Shown here piece by piece: positions 47,529-58,640 of a DNA stretch of 64,000 bases. The DNA is taken from contig SIJG01000117.1 of NCBI GenBank assembly GCA_023374025.1, forward strand, positions 62,001-126,000, written 5' to 3'. Position numbers and translations under genes: made by a program. Positions within the stretch are counted from its first letter, which is position 1; each line of letters opens with the position of its first letter. The notes beneath the pieces were generated by a model. That model worked only from the letters and a program-made list of their open reading frames with translations. It did no database searches and was not told the origin of the DNA. The DNA comes from Heterodera schachtii (taxonomy: Eukaryota; Nematoda; Chromadorea; Rhabditida; Heteroderidae).

Positions 47529-48186
47529 ATGGCCAATTCGTCTCTAATGTTGCCAATTGTTACTCTGTTCGTCGTGCTCATTGCGATCCAATTTTACGCA
47601 ACCGAGCAAAGCTCAATCAGTGTGGACCTAAAGGTGGTGAAACTTTTAATTAAAATAAAAATTCTTTTATTGTATTTACCTTCCTTATTTTGAGTGGTAA
47701 TTGAGACAAATCTTGGCAAATTAGTGTCGTACATATATACGAAGAATTGCTTAACCAATTAAAACAAATGTCGCAATTAATTTCCAAATACCGTATTTCA
47801 TAAAATAGCGCCCCTGGGGCTCTATTTTTTAACACCCCTCCCCCCTCAAAAAGGGACTTTATTTTAGGGGGAGGGCTCTAATTTAGGGGGGGGGGGGAGG
47901 GGGGGCTGTATTTTAGGAAATACGGTAACCTCACAATTTGGAAACAAGCATTACATTCATTTGACCCGGTTTGAAACAAAATTTGCAGCAATTGGATCAC
48001 CAAATTCATGAGAAGCAGCAACGAGCGGACCAATTGCGACAACAAATTGCGCGTGAAAATAACCCGGCGATTAAGCAGTCCGACATGCGCACATTGCAAG
48101 TGATCTTGCAAGAGATCAACAAATTGCAAGCGCAAAAGACATCGTTTCAAAACACGGACCGAAATGCTCAGCGCAATTTTGGATGA
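47529..48186 (+). CDS. Small secreted coiled-coil protein, 100 aa
   Basis: Two exons, 47529-47633 and 47989-48186 (TGA), join at phase 0 (donor AAG/GTGGTG, acceptor TTTGCAG). Exon 1 encodes a signal peptide, with LMLPIVTLFVVLIAIQFYA as the hydrophobic core. Exon 2 encodes a Gln-rich amphipathic helix (LDHQIHEKQQRADQLRQQIA, then LQVILQEINKLQAQK) with heptad-like spacing of Leu and Ile, ending AQRNFG. There are no cysteines in the mature part. Exon 2 is clearly richer in G+C than the surroundings. The gene lies between unit 3 and the inverted unit, and an inverted copy of only its 3' flank occurs at 29.8-30.2 kb. I do not recognise a family; a secreted oligomer is a reasonable guess. Confidence 0.68.
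47789..47927. mobile_element. 139-bp palindromic MITE-like element in the intron
   Basis: TACCGTATTTCATAAAATAG at the left matches the reverse complement of the right end (CTGTATTTTAGGAAATACGGTA). Between them are G- and C-runs on opposite strands. It sits within the intron of the coiled-coil gene. Confidence 0.75.
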
Positions 48187-49430
48187 GCCCCAGCAAATGA
48201 TGGGGAGATTTGGCAAAAGTGATCGGTGAGCAAAACGATTGAAAATGGCTGAACTATCGATCGATAGCGATTGATCAGAAAAGAGTGATTGACTGGTTTA
48301 TGCCTTGAAATGTTTTGAACGGTGATAAAAACTTAAATATCAAAGAATTTAAAAAAACATTTCTTACAAATAGTTTATTAATGAAACAAAATAACTACCT
48401 AGGTCTTTTCATTCCATTGTAAATTTCAATTTTTCGAGTTTGGTTCTCTCGAGAGATTTAGATTCGAAAAATAATTTTAAATCTTGCTGTTTTTTAAATT
48501 GTAGATATGCCTCAAAATATAGCTAATATGTAGGGGGTTTTAAGCTTAATTCTGGGGAACCTATAGAAATGGAAAATTTAATTTGACTATTGCAAAATCA
48601 TTTTTGATAATGTGAAAATATTCAAAATGTATCTTCAGGGCCCCGGAATTCCGGTTTTTTGGCTATAACTTTTTTCTTTGCCAACTGAATCCAACAATCT
48701 TGGTATCATTTGATTGTCACAAATATCCTCTATTAGCCTGCAAAATTTCGAAAAATTTCGCTAAGGTTCCAAAAGTTATGGCCAGAAAACTTCAAAAATT
48801 AATGCCAACAATGCGTATCTTTTTGGCTCTTTTTCTACGACGTTCCCAAAGATTTCTTCCACCATTTTTTCATAGAATTTTTTCACAACAAATTTTTTGA
48901 GAATGTGCTTATAATAAAACAAGTTTTTGGTGGTTGTAAGCTACTTTTCGAGTAGATTAATTCCTATTTTCGAGGTATTTATTTGTAGAGCCAAAAAACC
49001 TAAAATTATGAAAAAATATAATTTGATCTATTATGGTGTTTTGACCAAAATTATTAATAAAAATTCAAAAAATGCACCCCCTAAGAACCGACCTAAAAAT
49101 TATGAAAAATACCACCAAAAAATCGACCTAAAAATTCTTTCAAAAAGTACACCCCTAAGAAATTAAAAATTTTTTCAATCTCCCAAATTATTTATTTATT
49201 TAAATGATGATCAGAGGTTAGGCGCAAAAAAAGCTTGCTTTTCTCAATAATATTTTATAATTTTTTTCTTTAAATGACCATCTAATTTATCAAGAACCAT
49301 TTAAATAGATTTAAAAGTTATTTTATTATCTATTTGACACTTTTAGTGATTCCTAAGCATTTATTGTCTTTTCAAAGAGATTTTTAAAATTATGCAAACT
49401 ATTTTCATACTTCGCCCTTTTTCGCCCCTA
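48187..49430. repeat. Repeat-rich spacer
   Basis: The first 450 bp are the partner of the inverted block at 29.83-30.23 kb. About 48650-48800 resembles one arm of the foldback at 39841 (CCTCTATTAGCCTGCAAAAT). Next come stretches of the AAAAATACACCCC type, also seen at 53.8-54.6 kb. No gene. Confidence 0.5.
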
Positions 49431-49763
49431 TTTAATTTTTTGCCCCTAAAAACCATGCCCTGTTAATAAATAATAAACAAGACAGGAAAAAAGTTTAACA
49501 AAAGACCGAAAATTCAAAATAATTACATAAAAGGAAACAAATTACATAAATAAATCTAATACTAAGACAGTTTACCAACCCACAAATGATGCTAATCGAA
49601 TTCCGAAAACTGTAAAGGAGGGATTTTTTGTGAATATAGAAAAAATTAACGGAAATGATTTTCTGGGGTCAACCAACAAAAATTTTTTTGATTCAATTTT
49701 ACAGGGCACAAAATTCCTGTCACCATTTTTAGGCCTAAAAACCAAATGTGTGCTTCAATCTTA
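49431..49763 (-). other. Distal 3' flank of inverted copy 4
   Basis: Reverse-complement match to 15300-15660, 28320-28600 and 46540-46850. It is separated from the proximal flank by the element at 49773. Confidence 0.65.
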
Positions 49764-49772
49764 CGAATTATT

Positions 49773-50266
49773 GGGGTCAGGGCAGGTCATCCACAGGCAT
49801 CTCATCCACAGTCAACTCATCCATATTTTTCTCGGATAAAATTAAAATTAAATGGGTGCAAAATGCTGATGAAAAATAAAATAAAATTGATAAAATGTTC
49901 GAAAGAACATTGGTCCCGAAATTTTTTTTAATTTTGATAAATTAATTTTAGGGGTAATCCGGCGAGCTTTGGCTCAATTTCGAATCACGGCCCAGATTAG
50001 AAATTAGAACATTTTTAGAATCGAAAATTTTTTTGCATATATTATATTATTGCTAAGGCATTGACTATTTATAAAACTCATCAAATTCATTATAGACTCA
50101 AGCTCTGCCGGATTTTACAATTTTATTTTATTTTTCATCGGCATTTTGCACCCATTTAATTTTAATTTTTATCCGAGAAAAATGTGGATGAGTTGCCTGT
50201 GGATGAGATGCCTTGAGGATGAGTTGCCTTGTGGACGACTTGACTGTGGATGACCTGCCACTGCGC
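49773..50266. mobile_element. Foldback element, TSD CGAATTATT, in the 3' flank of copy 4
   Basis: Inverted arms of about 130 bp around GCAGGTCATCCACAGGCATC and TTTATCCGAGAAAAAT are bounded by the exact 9-bp duplication CGAATTATT (49764-49772 and 50267-50275). The empty site is visible in the 3' flank of copy 2 (GCTTATAATTCGTAAG). Clusters of ATCCACAG and CATCCACA repeat within the arms. It is 494 bp and non-coding. Confidence 0.9.
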
Positions 50267-50400
50267 CGAATTATTATCAGCATCATTTGAATCCCATGAA
50301 AAAGAAAAGGAGGTAAAACAGAAAACAAAATGCTAATCAAAATGATCAACCATTTTCTATCTAAGCTGTTCTGATCAGCTGATCACCACCATTTGGCTGA

Positions 50401-53400
50401 TCATTGGTCCACTTTCTTTGGGTTCATTTTGCCGACATTTCGAACCAATTTGGTCTGATGTGAAAAGACATCCTTCACATCAAAATTCTGCAAATCCTTG
50501 TCGTTTTTGAACACATTTTCCATCAGCAGAAAGAGTGTTGGAGTGTTCTGAGAAAAGTTTTTATCAACAAAATTGTTAAAACATTTTAATTATTAATATT
50601 TAAAAATGATTTAGTGAATTTTCCACTCGTAATTTATAAAATAAAAAATCTTGAAAAAAGAATACCATTTTTGAATTACAATTTTTGGTGTTTTTTTTTA
50701 ATTTGAAATTTTAATTACCTCAATTTCCACTCGAAACACCAAAAATATTTTGCTGGTCAATGATTTGTCTCCCATTTCCATCATATGATCAAAATAATTT
50801 TCCAATTTATCAATTATTTCCGTTTCTTCAGCCTTTGGAATTTGCTTTAACAAAAACATTTTGTCTTCTGTACGATAGAATTTGCTTTTGCTTTTCCCGT
50901 TGATACCAAGGTCAGTTAAGTCATCCGATAGAAAAGACTCCTAAAAATTTTATTAAAAATAATTTTCTAAATTTATTAAATAATAATAATTTCGGTATTA
51001 ATTGTTCAAACTTGCAATCGAATTTATCCTCAATATGTTTAGGATATGTTAATATTTTACCGCTAATTTCTTGTAAGTAATTCCAAATTTCTCCCGCATT
51101 TCGCCCATTGTTTTTTCCGCATAAAATTGAACATTGTCCACCGTTGTCCAATTAAATTTGTAATTTATCTCTTTCGGATGGTTTTGTTCGTTTTTTTCAT
51201 TTTCTTTCATGTTTTTGCAAAAATATTTGCCCAATTTTGCTTGTATTTGTTCTTTATCGTCCTTCTTAAAGTGCTCATCGTCTTTCATTTCATCTGCATC
51301 AACAAATTCCAAAAATTCATTACAAATGTTGTCATTTTCATCTTTAAAAGACAAAATATTGCTAGGTTTTATCTTTTTAAAAGGCTATTTCCAAATTTTA
51401 TCCGAGTTTTAAGCTAATTCAAAATCTGTAACTTCTTTACAAATTAATTAATTTCTTCCAAATTTTCGTAATTTAATTTATTATTCCACCAATTCATCAC
51501 CTTTATCAATTTCCCGTGGCATCAATTTAATTTTTTGTTCGAATTTGTGCCATTTATCAATCGGCACTTTTTCACCATTTTCTTTGTAAAACATTCCGGC
51601 CGCATAAAAGTTCAATTTGCCGACCATTTTTTCTGCGTCAATTTCAACACCAACAAATGCGCCTCCGTCGAGTGCGACTCCTTCGCGTGCTTCACTTGTT
51701 TCATCATCGTTCGTTGGCCGTTTGCCAACATTTTTTGGGTATCTGAGTATTTCGCATTTATTAAATAATAAAATGATTATAAAAGATTTTTTGATACAAT
51801 ATAAAAAAGTGTTTAATGTAGAGAGAGAGATAAACACAAAAATGAATACAATGGTTACAATTTTACATATTTTTTAATTACCCAAAAAATATCAAAACAG
51901 GGGCAAAACATTTGGCGGTGCAAATAAGCGCACGCGTGAAAAGTTTTGTTGAATTTTAAGAAATTTAACAAGATAAATTAAATTAGTAATCTAAATAACG
52001 AATAGGGAAGATTCACTTAAAAGTAGAGTTAGACGGGTCCGCGTACCCGACCGGGTCCCAGACCCGGATACCCGGTTTTTTCACTACCCGGATACCCGGT
52101 TTTTTCACTACCCGGACCCGGTTTTTTGAAAATCCAATACCCGGTACCCGACCCGGTAGGTCCGGGTCCAACCGGGTACTAAAATAGACTGGTAAGTAGG
52201 GTCAAAATGTTGACCAAAGTTGGAGGAAAGAAAATTTTTTTTAATTTAATTAATATTTACTTTAGAAAAGATTTGATTATTGCTCAAATGGCTTAGTGGT
52301 TAGTCTCTTGGATTTTGTTCGTTCTTTATTAGGTTCAATCCTTCCTCATTGCAAAATCTTTTAAACAGTTTTTTAAAGATTTTATGAAAATTGATATTTC
52401 ATCATTACGTAAATAAAGTTATGTTTTTTAATAACTATTATTTTAATAGAATTTTATAAAAAAAAATTCTTAATTTTTTAATAATTCCCCATAATAAATT
52501 TAGGAGAATTTAACCATATATTTATTGAAAATTTGAACATTTTTGGTAAAAATTCTGTAAACATATTAGCTAAAATCACAAAATTTTGTCACTTTTTGAA
52601 TTGAATCTGTTAACAAAACAGAAGTAAATTTTTAAAATTTTTCCCGGCGGCGCCTATCGGCACCACCGGATCGCCACTGGTCCCGAAAAGTTTTTTGGAA
52701 AATCACCGCAAAAAAAGTAGTTTAAATAACAATAGAAAATTGGGCAATTAATAAAGCGTTTATTTGTAAAACATTTTATTTTTCATGATTTTTAAAAGTA
52801 TAAGCTTTTATTTTAATGAAAATTTTTTTGAAAAAATGGATTTTTTTAATCTTTAAATACCCGGTTTTACCGGGTACCTGGACCCGGTTTGAAAACTGGT
52901 ACCCGACCCGGTACCCGGCTTTTCAATACCCGGCAATACCCGGACCCGGTTTTTGCCCAAATACCCGGACCCGTCTAACCCTACTTAAAAGTCAAATGGC
53001 TTTCCTGTGGGGTGTGAATTTTTGAGTGATTTGAAATTCTGAATTCATTTAATTTAAGATTTCGTCCTCCACATTCGTATAAATAACCAAAACTTACAAG
53101 AATTTCATGTATCCCTTCTCCAGATATTCCACCGGAAATCTGTCTTTGTTGATGGCATTTTCCATGCGCGACCCGGCACCGGACACAATGTATTGGGTGC
53201 GGATCTGGTGTTTGCTGCTGCTCAGGTCGGCATGCTTCAGGTTGTGCTCATGGCCCGCAAAATAGGCTTGCACTTGGAAGAAGCGCATCAGTGCCATCAC
53301 ACGCCGAGCGCACGGATAAAGGCGCGCACCGGGCAAATCGTCCAAAATGTGCAGCGGATGGTGGCCAGCCAGGAACAAAAAGTGCACTCCTCTGAAGGCA

Positions 53401-56400
53401 ATAAATAAAATAATGTTTTTAAATTATTTTTATTGTTTGTTTTTTGCGTGAATTTGAGTCTATGTTTGGTAAAATTGCTGAGAGCGGAGGCTACAAAATT
53501 TCCCGAACCGACAAAATCTTGGAAACCGAAATCAATTTTTTTTATATATAATTCTTTTAAATGTATATCAATTTTGTTACAGCATTCCATTAGCTATGAC
53601 TCCACTAGTTTGCTATTATATTTATTTTATTACTAGGGCTAATATTTATAGTTTTTTCACTATTTTCCTGAGCCCCCCGTAGCCTAAAATGCACGAAAAC
53701 ATGTTTTTTTTCGGCTGTTGTTAAGCTACTTTTCGAGTTATTAGCAACTATTTTCTAGTTTTTTACTTTTAGCAACCAAAAAACTATAAAATTTTTGAAA
53801 AAACCATTTTCAACTATTTTGGCGTTTTGCCCAAAATTTGTTAACAAAAATGCGAAAAATACACCCCTATTAATCGACCCAAAAATTTTTTCAAAAAATA
53901 CACCCCAAAGCATACATGATCAAGGGGTGCGCCGGCGCACCCCCCCCCCCCCCCCCCCACGTGCGTCGTAAGTGGGGGGGAGGTCGTTTGTGAGGGGAGG
54001 AGGGAGCCCCGAAGGGGAAAAGAGGGAAATTTCTGAAAATTTTGGCTATTTTCTTAGCAAAATTCGTTAGAAATTCTCAATTTTTCTCCCGGCGGCGCCT
54101 ATCGGCACCGCCGGACCCTCCTTCCACGAAAAAAAAAAAAAAACGCGCCGTAAAAAAAACCGTTTTTTAGAAAAAAAGTCGTCTCATGGCTTAAAATTGC
54201 AAAAATTAGGCAGTTTTTGGTGAAATTCTGTTAACAAATTGCACTCAAATTCTAAAAAATTTTCCCGGCGGCGCCTATCGGCACCGCCGGACCGCCCCAC
54301 CCCCTTCTCACAAAGTTTTTTGGAAAAAACGCGCCGCAAAAAAAGGTGGTTTGAATAGCAAAAAAAAAAAAAAAAAAGGTCGCCAGAAACAAGTGTTCAA
54401 AATAGCAAAAAAAACAAAAAAAAAAAAGGTCGTCGCTGGGGAAAAATAGGGGCCGACGTAAGAAAAATTGGTCCTGGCGCACCCCCCCTGCGCCAAACGT
54501 CCGACGTATGGGAGTCTGACTGGCGCACCCCTTGATCATGTATGCCCCAAAGATCGACGCGAAAATTTTTTCAAAAACACACCCCTGAGAAATGAATCCT
54601 TCATTCAGTTGTTAATTGTGCCCACCATTTTTGACCTCCCAATTTATTCTCTGCATTTATTTTGTTATTTATTTTATTCGGCAAATAAACATTATAATTT
54701 CGGACATAACAGAACTTTTTACCAACTATTTACCCATTTTTAGCAACTATTTTGGGGTTTTTTTAGAAACTAAAATTAATTATTTTGGCAGTTTTTAGCA
54801 ACTATCAATATCAGCCCTATTTATTACATAATATCATAAAAGTTCTTTAGTAATTTATTGATTTTTAATTTATTAAATATTCATTTAATTTTAATTTTAT
54901 TCATTTTTCATATTTCTACCGTCGTTTCGCCTCTCGTAACTCCTTGCGCAACCATTTGAAATGCGTTTTGGCATCCTCAATCATTTTGGCATATTTTTGT
55001 GTGTCTTCTTTTTTTTCTTTTTTCTTCATCTTTCCGAAAACGGTTGCCCCACTGCCACAAAGCACTGTTGTGTCAATCATAATGAAACGAGCAGCAGTTT
55101 TGCGTTTGTCGGGACTTTCACCAAATTCGTAATTGACAACATAATTTTGGGCTGGGAAAGTCCTGAAAAAAATAATAATGAAATAATATTATTTAAAAAT
55201 TAGAGCAAGTTTCTGTAATCAACGCAGAAAACAATAATTTTACATATTTAAAAAAAAATTGTACGTTCAAAATTTGTTTTTCAAAAAAGGCAATAAAAAC
55301 AAAAATTGCAAGTGTTAGGAGATTCTTTAGGAAAATGACCCCAAATGACGGAATTTAAAGAAAGAAATTTTATGCCTTTTTTTGAGACTCAATTAAAAAT
55401 TGACTGATTTGCCATGTTATTTTGCACATCAATTTCAAAAAGTAGTCAAGGGAATTCATCATTTACATTTTTAATTCGAATTTTTACATTTACCATTGGT
55501 CCGTTGGGTAGTCAATTTGTGGCTTAATTCCATCTGTGCTTTTCCAGTCGTCGTTACCAGCAATTGTATACCAGGGCACCTTCAAACTGTCCTGATGGTA
55601 CACTTTTGTAAAATTCTAAAGAACAATGATATTTATACACAATATTTTAATTTATAAATCCCTTGGGAATTTTTTTATTAATTCTTGGACTTGGACCGGG
55701 GCCCTGCATGGACCGCGAATTTTAAAAAAATGATAAAAATTTAAATAATTTGAGTTTTTTAAATTTCCTCTGACGTATGATTAGGGAGAGACCTTATATC
55801 AATGAAAAATTTAAATAAATATTTGCAAAAAAAAGTCAATAATAATTACAGTTCAATTCAGAAGCTATAAATTATTCGCCTGGTTCTAATTGTAAAATTG
55901 ATCACATTTTTAGGGTTTGAATGCTTTTTTTCAAAGAAGTTTTTTTGGGAATAATCGTCAGATTCTTAACAGGTTTTTTATTTAGCAAAATTTTTTGAAA
56001 CTTTGTAGGATAGTAGAAAACACTCGGATAATATTAAGAAAATAAAAAATCTAAATAGAAACAAAATAATTTTGATCATCAAAAATTCCGCTTAAAATTT
56101 TCTTAGAATCAACTAAAACATTCATTCTTGATATACGATAGTCCTAAGTGTTTCTACAAGCCTGTCATTTCAAAAAATTTGGCTGTTTCAAAAAAGTTAT
56201 GACCAAAAATACTTTTGGCCATAACGTTGATTAATCCCGGTCGAAATGGTCCCGACCAGCTGGACTTAGGAAATGGACTTGGATACGATCCCGGGTCTCA
56301 CGTTTTTACAGGAATCCCGGCCCGGAATTTGGTCTAAAATTGTGACCGAGAGTCGCGGCAAAATCCCGGTCAAATCCGGTCTCTAATAATTACCTCTTCA

Positions 56401-56926
56401 AAACGCTCTTTAACGTCATCGTTTGTTACGCCTTTCTCGTAAAAATTGTCGCCAACGTTCAACAGAAAATTTAATGCTGTTTTTCCACTCGTAGCAAGCG
56501 AATGCATCGCTTTGGCCACCGCTTTTTGTGCCTCAGTTGGACGATGCTTTACCACCGTAGGACAATTATTTTTCACACAATCAGCCACCGTTACTTAACT
56601 CACAGAGGTCAAAAAAGCATTTAAATAATTATTGCCTATTTAATAATTCCCATTTTTATTGTATTTTAAAATTTTTATTTTATTCCCCCTCTCCACAACT
56701 TACCGTGTCCTTCCACCGTACACTGCTGTTGTTCGTCCTCTACCGTATACTCTTCCCCACCGATGTCACCGATGACAAAAAAGCGCAAAACATTTGCCTT
56801 CACTAAACAGCCATAATTTTGCGAATTTGAAACATTTGTGCACTTAAAGCCAAGTTGGTTTTCGGGGTCGGCAACAGAAGAAAGGAATTGAAGAGAAAAT
56901 GCCAAAACAATTGCCAAGAGAAACAT
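50401..56926 (-). CDS. Secreted purple acid phosphatase fused to a truncated PIPK-like domain, inverted copy (copy 4)
   Basis: Nine exons on the minus strand: 56926-56704, 56593-56394, 55615-55494, 55162-54920, 53391-53098, 51742-51501, 51341-51061, 50940-50719 and 50547-50401. They total 1974 nt and give 657 aa with no stop. The signal peptide is MFLLAIVLAFSLQFLSSVA. PAP motifs: VIGDIG, VGDNFYEKGV, AGNDDW, AGHHPLH and AGHEHNLKH. The general layout follows copy 3, with exons 2 and 3 of copy 1 merged, a 4-residue Lys/Glu insertion (KKKEKKEDTQ) and a more diverged exon 5. The kinase-like part follows copy 1: GKSKSKFYRTEDKMFLLKQI and the same internal deletion after FSRQTKLV, ending VGKMNPKKVDQ. 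The domain is an N-lobe only and lacks the catalytic Asp motifs. The mix of copy 3-like and copy 1-like parts points to recombination or gene conversion. Introns 2, 4 and 5 hold foldback elements. Confidence 0.82.
52024..52983. mobile_element. CCGGGT-family TIR element, TSD CTTAAAAG, in intron 5 of copy 4
   Basis: The ends TAGAGTTAGACGGGTCCGCG and the complement of TAGGGTTAGACGGGTCCGGG lie between exact 8-bp duplications CTTAAAAG (52016-52023 and 52984-52991). Pol III boxes are on the plus strand at 52300-52360 (TGGCTTAGTGG and GGTTCAATCC). The CCGGCGGCGCCTATCGGC hairpin is near 52645. It is 960 bp and non-coding. Confidence 0.88.
53634..54819. mobile_element. hAT-like element TAGGGCTRATATT, TSD TTTATTAC, in intron 4 of copy 4
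   Basis: It starts TAGGGCTAATATT and ends with the complement of TAGGGCTGATATT; TTTATTAC is duplicated at 53626-53633 and 54820-54827. The outer parts carry TTTTTAGCAACTATTTT-type repeats. A second element is nested inside it. It is 1186 bp in all with no transposase. Confidence 0.88.
53911..54546. mobile_element. Nested G+C-rich foldback element
   Basis: GCATACATGATCAAGGGGTG and GCGCACC at the left mirror GGCGCACCCCTTGATCATGTATG at the right. Inside are a run of about 18 C, a G-rich mirror, and two copies of the CCCGGCGGCGCCTATCGGC hairpin (54090 and 54270). It lies wholly within the 53634-54819 element, so it inserted later. Confidence 0.8.
55790..56392. mobile_element. Remnant of the TTAGAGACCGG element in intron 2 of copy 4
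   Basis: The right end (CGGTCAAATCCGGTCTCTAATAATT) matches the element at 36.41 kb in copy 3, including CCGAGAGTCGCGGCAAAATC. The other end is diverged. This shared intron insertion supports common descent of the PAP parts of copies 3 and 4. Confidence 0.55.
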
Positions 56927-57080
56927 TGGCTAAAAGGAAAATTATTTATTATTTAAATTATATTATTCAATTGAAAAATAATGCAAAAATGAAAAATTCT
57001 GAGTGAATTAATTGAGCAGTGATAGCCTTTTATGCAGAATGTTCTACTTAACGATGTGAAGAAATCCTACTCATTGACGT
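56927..57080 (-). promoter_or_regulatory. Conserved promoter of PAP-PIPK copy 4
   Basis: On the minus strand: ATTACGTCAATGAGTAGG, AAGTAGAACATTCTGC, ATAAAAGG (about 57033-57026), CACTGCTCAATTAATTCACTC and an acceptor-like TTTTAG 4 bp before the ATG. It is the same order and spacing as in the other three copies. Confidence 0.6.
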
Positions 57081-57145
57081 AATGCTAAGCTGAACATTAT
57101 TTGGCAAATATAATTTTATATATTTATTTACATAAAAAGAAGAAA

Positions 57146-57205
57146 ATTACTATTCTATGAATTATTACTATTTTTCTATGAATTATTACTATTTCTATTT
57201 CTAGA
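57146..57205 (-). repeat. Contracted minisatellite upstream of copy 4
   Basis: Two to three copies of the unit (reverse complement CTATGAATTATTACTATTT), the shortest of the four arrays. The sequence beyond (57240-57440) matches the flank before copies 1-3. Confidence 0.85.
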
Positions 57206-57624
57206 AATAAATGCAGAAAAATAATGTTGTGACTTTTCGATTTTTTTTTTATTGAAGGGCATTTTCATGGCAATAATGTAAAGGCAATGTTAATGTCAGG
57301 TGCCAAGCAAAATATATTTTCTTAAAAATGGTAAATATAGCAAATTTTTGATTTTTCTTTTTTTAATAGGAATTTTATTTATGGCAATGATGTAAAGGTA
57401 ATGTTAATGCCACCAGCAGGTGGCAAGCAAAATATATTTTATAAAAAATAATAATTTATTATCATCCGACAGACAGACCTTTTAAATTAGAAAATTTTAA
57501 TGTATTATTATAAGTAGGGTTATAAGTTGTATGCACTAAAAAATGCCAAATATGCGCATAAAATATGCACTAAAAATCCGAAAAATGCACAAATATAGCA
57601 CGAAAATATGCTTCAAAAACTGCC

Positions 57625-58640
57625 AAAAATGGCTTTTGAAGGTTAGCCGACTTTTGCGCCGCGGACATTTGCGCCGCACTATTTGCGCCGCGACACTTGC
57701 GCCGCTCAGCAAAAAAGACAATTGCGCCGCGGACATTTGCGCCGTGCCATTTGCGCCGCGACACTTGCGCCGCCTAACAAAAACGACATTTGCGCCGCGA
57801 AATTTGCGCCGCTCATTAAAAATTTTATAAGATTGACCCAACAATTTTTCTAAATTAGAATCGATTGATATTCAATCAAAAATTGCGAAATAGGGGCGAA
57901 AAATTAAAATATGTGCTTTTTTCAAAATTAAAATCGATGTAAATAACTTTGTAACAATTTTAATGACAAAATACATACATAAATTTCATCTTTTTTTGAA
58001 TAAAAAGCAAAAAATAGTCTGTTTTTCTTACAGAAAACATAGGGGGGGGGGAGCATTAAATGAAGTATTTTCGTGTTAAAAATGTGTTTATCTTTTCTCA
58101 TTGAATTAAAAGCCGCAGAAAAAATACCTAAAAACCTAAAAATCCCCACAATATTCATCAATTTCAATTATTTTTTGAGCCGTGGGAGGTCAAAAATCCG
58201 TGAGTAGGACTAATTCAAACAGTGTCAGTCTGTTTAGTTGTTATTCGTCTTCATTTTTCATATCTTTGATGAACCTAATCAGTGTTAAGGTTTTTAATGA
58301 TTAAAAATAAAAAAAATTAATGTTTATCTTTAAGACTAGTGATTTTTTGAAATTTTTTACTTCGTTATTTTCGTCGTTGGTTTTTAGTAATCTTATTGAT
58401 ATTAGTAAAATTGAAATGCAAAAATATTATTTTTGACTGCGCGGCGCAAATGTCCATTTTTGCTAGGCGGCGCAAATGACGCGGCGCAAGTGTCGACTTT
58501 GCTGAGCGGCGCAAATGTCCATTTTTGCTAGGCGGCGCAAATGACGCGGCGCAAGTGTCGACTTTGCTGAGCGGCGCAAATATCCATTTTTGCTGTGCGG
58601 CGCAAATGGCGCGGCGCAAATGTCGCATCACGGCTTTTGA
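57625..58640. repeat. Inverted pair of TTTGCGCCGC tandem arrays (foldback element)
   Basis: About 57647-57816 holds 9-10 units of TTTGCGCCGC with variable spacers; about 58437-58628 holds the inverted units GCGGCGCAAATG. Both arms also share GGCTTTTGAA near their outer ends (57628 and 58630). The centre is A+T-rich with a G run at 58043. The arrangement parallels the GGACATTTGCGGAC arrays in the 18.5-kb element. Apparent Arg/Ala-rich ORFs here are repeat artefacts. Confidence 0.8.

Noticed and set aside
57536..57844. Arg/Ala-rich open frames in the TTTGCGCCGC arrays
   Set aside because: Products of the tandem repeat read in different frames on both strands; the array and its inverted partner explain them.
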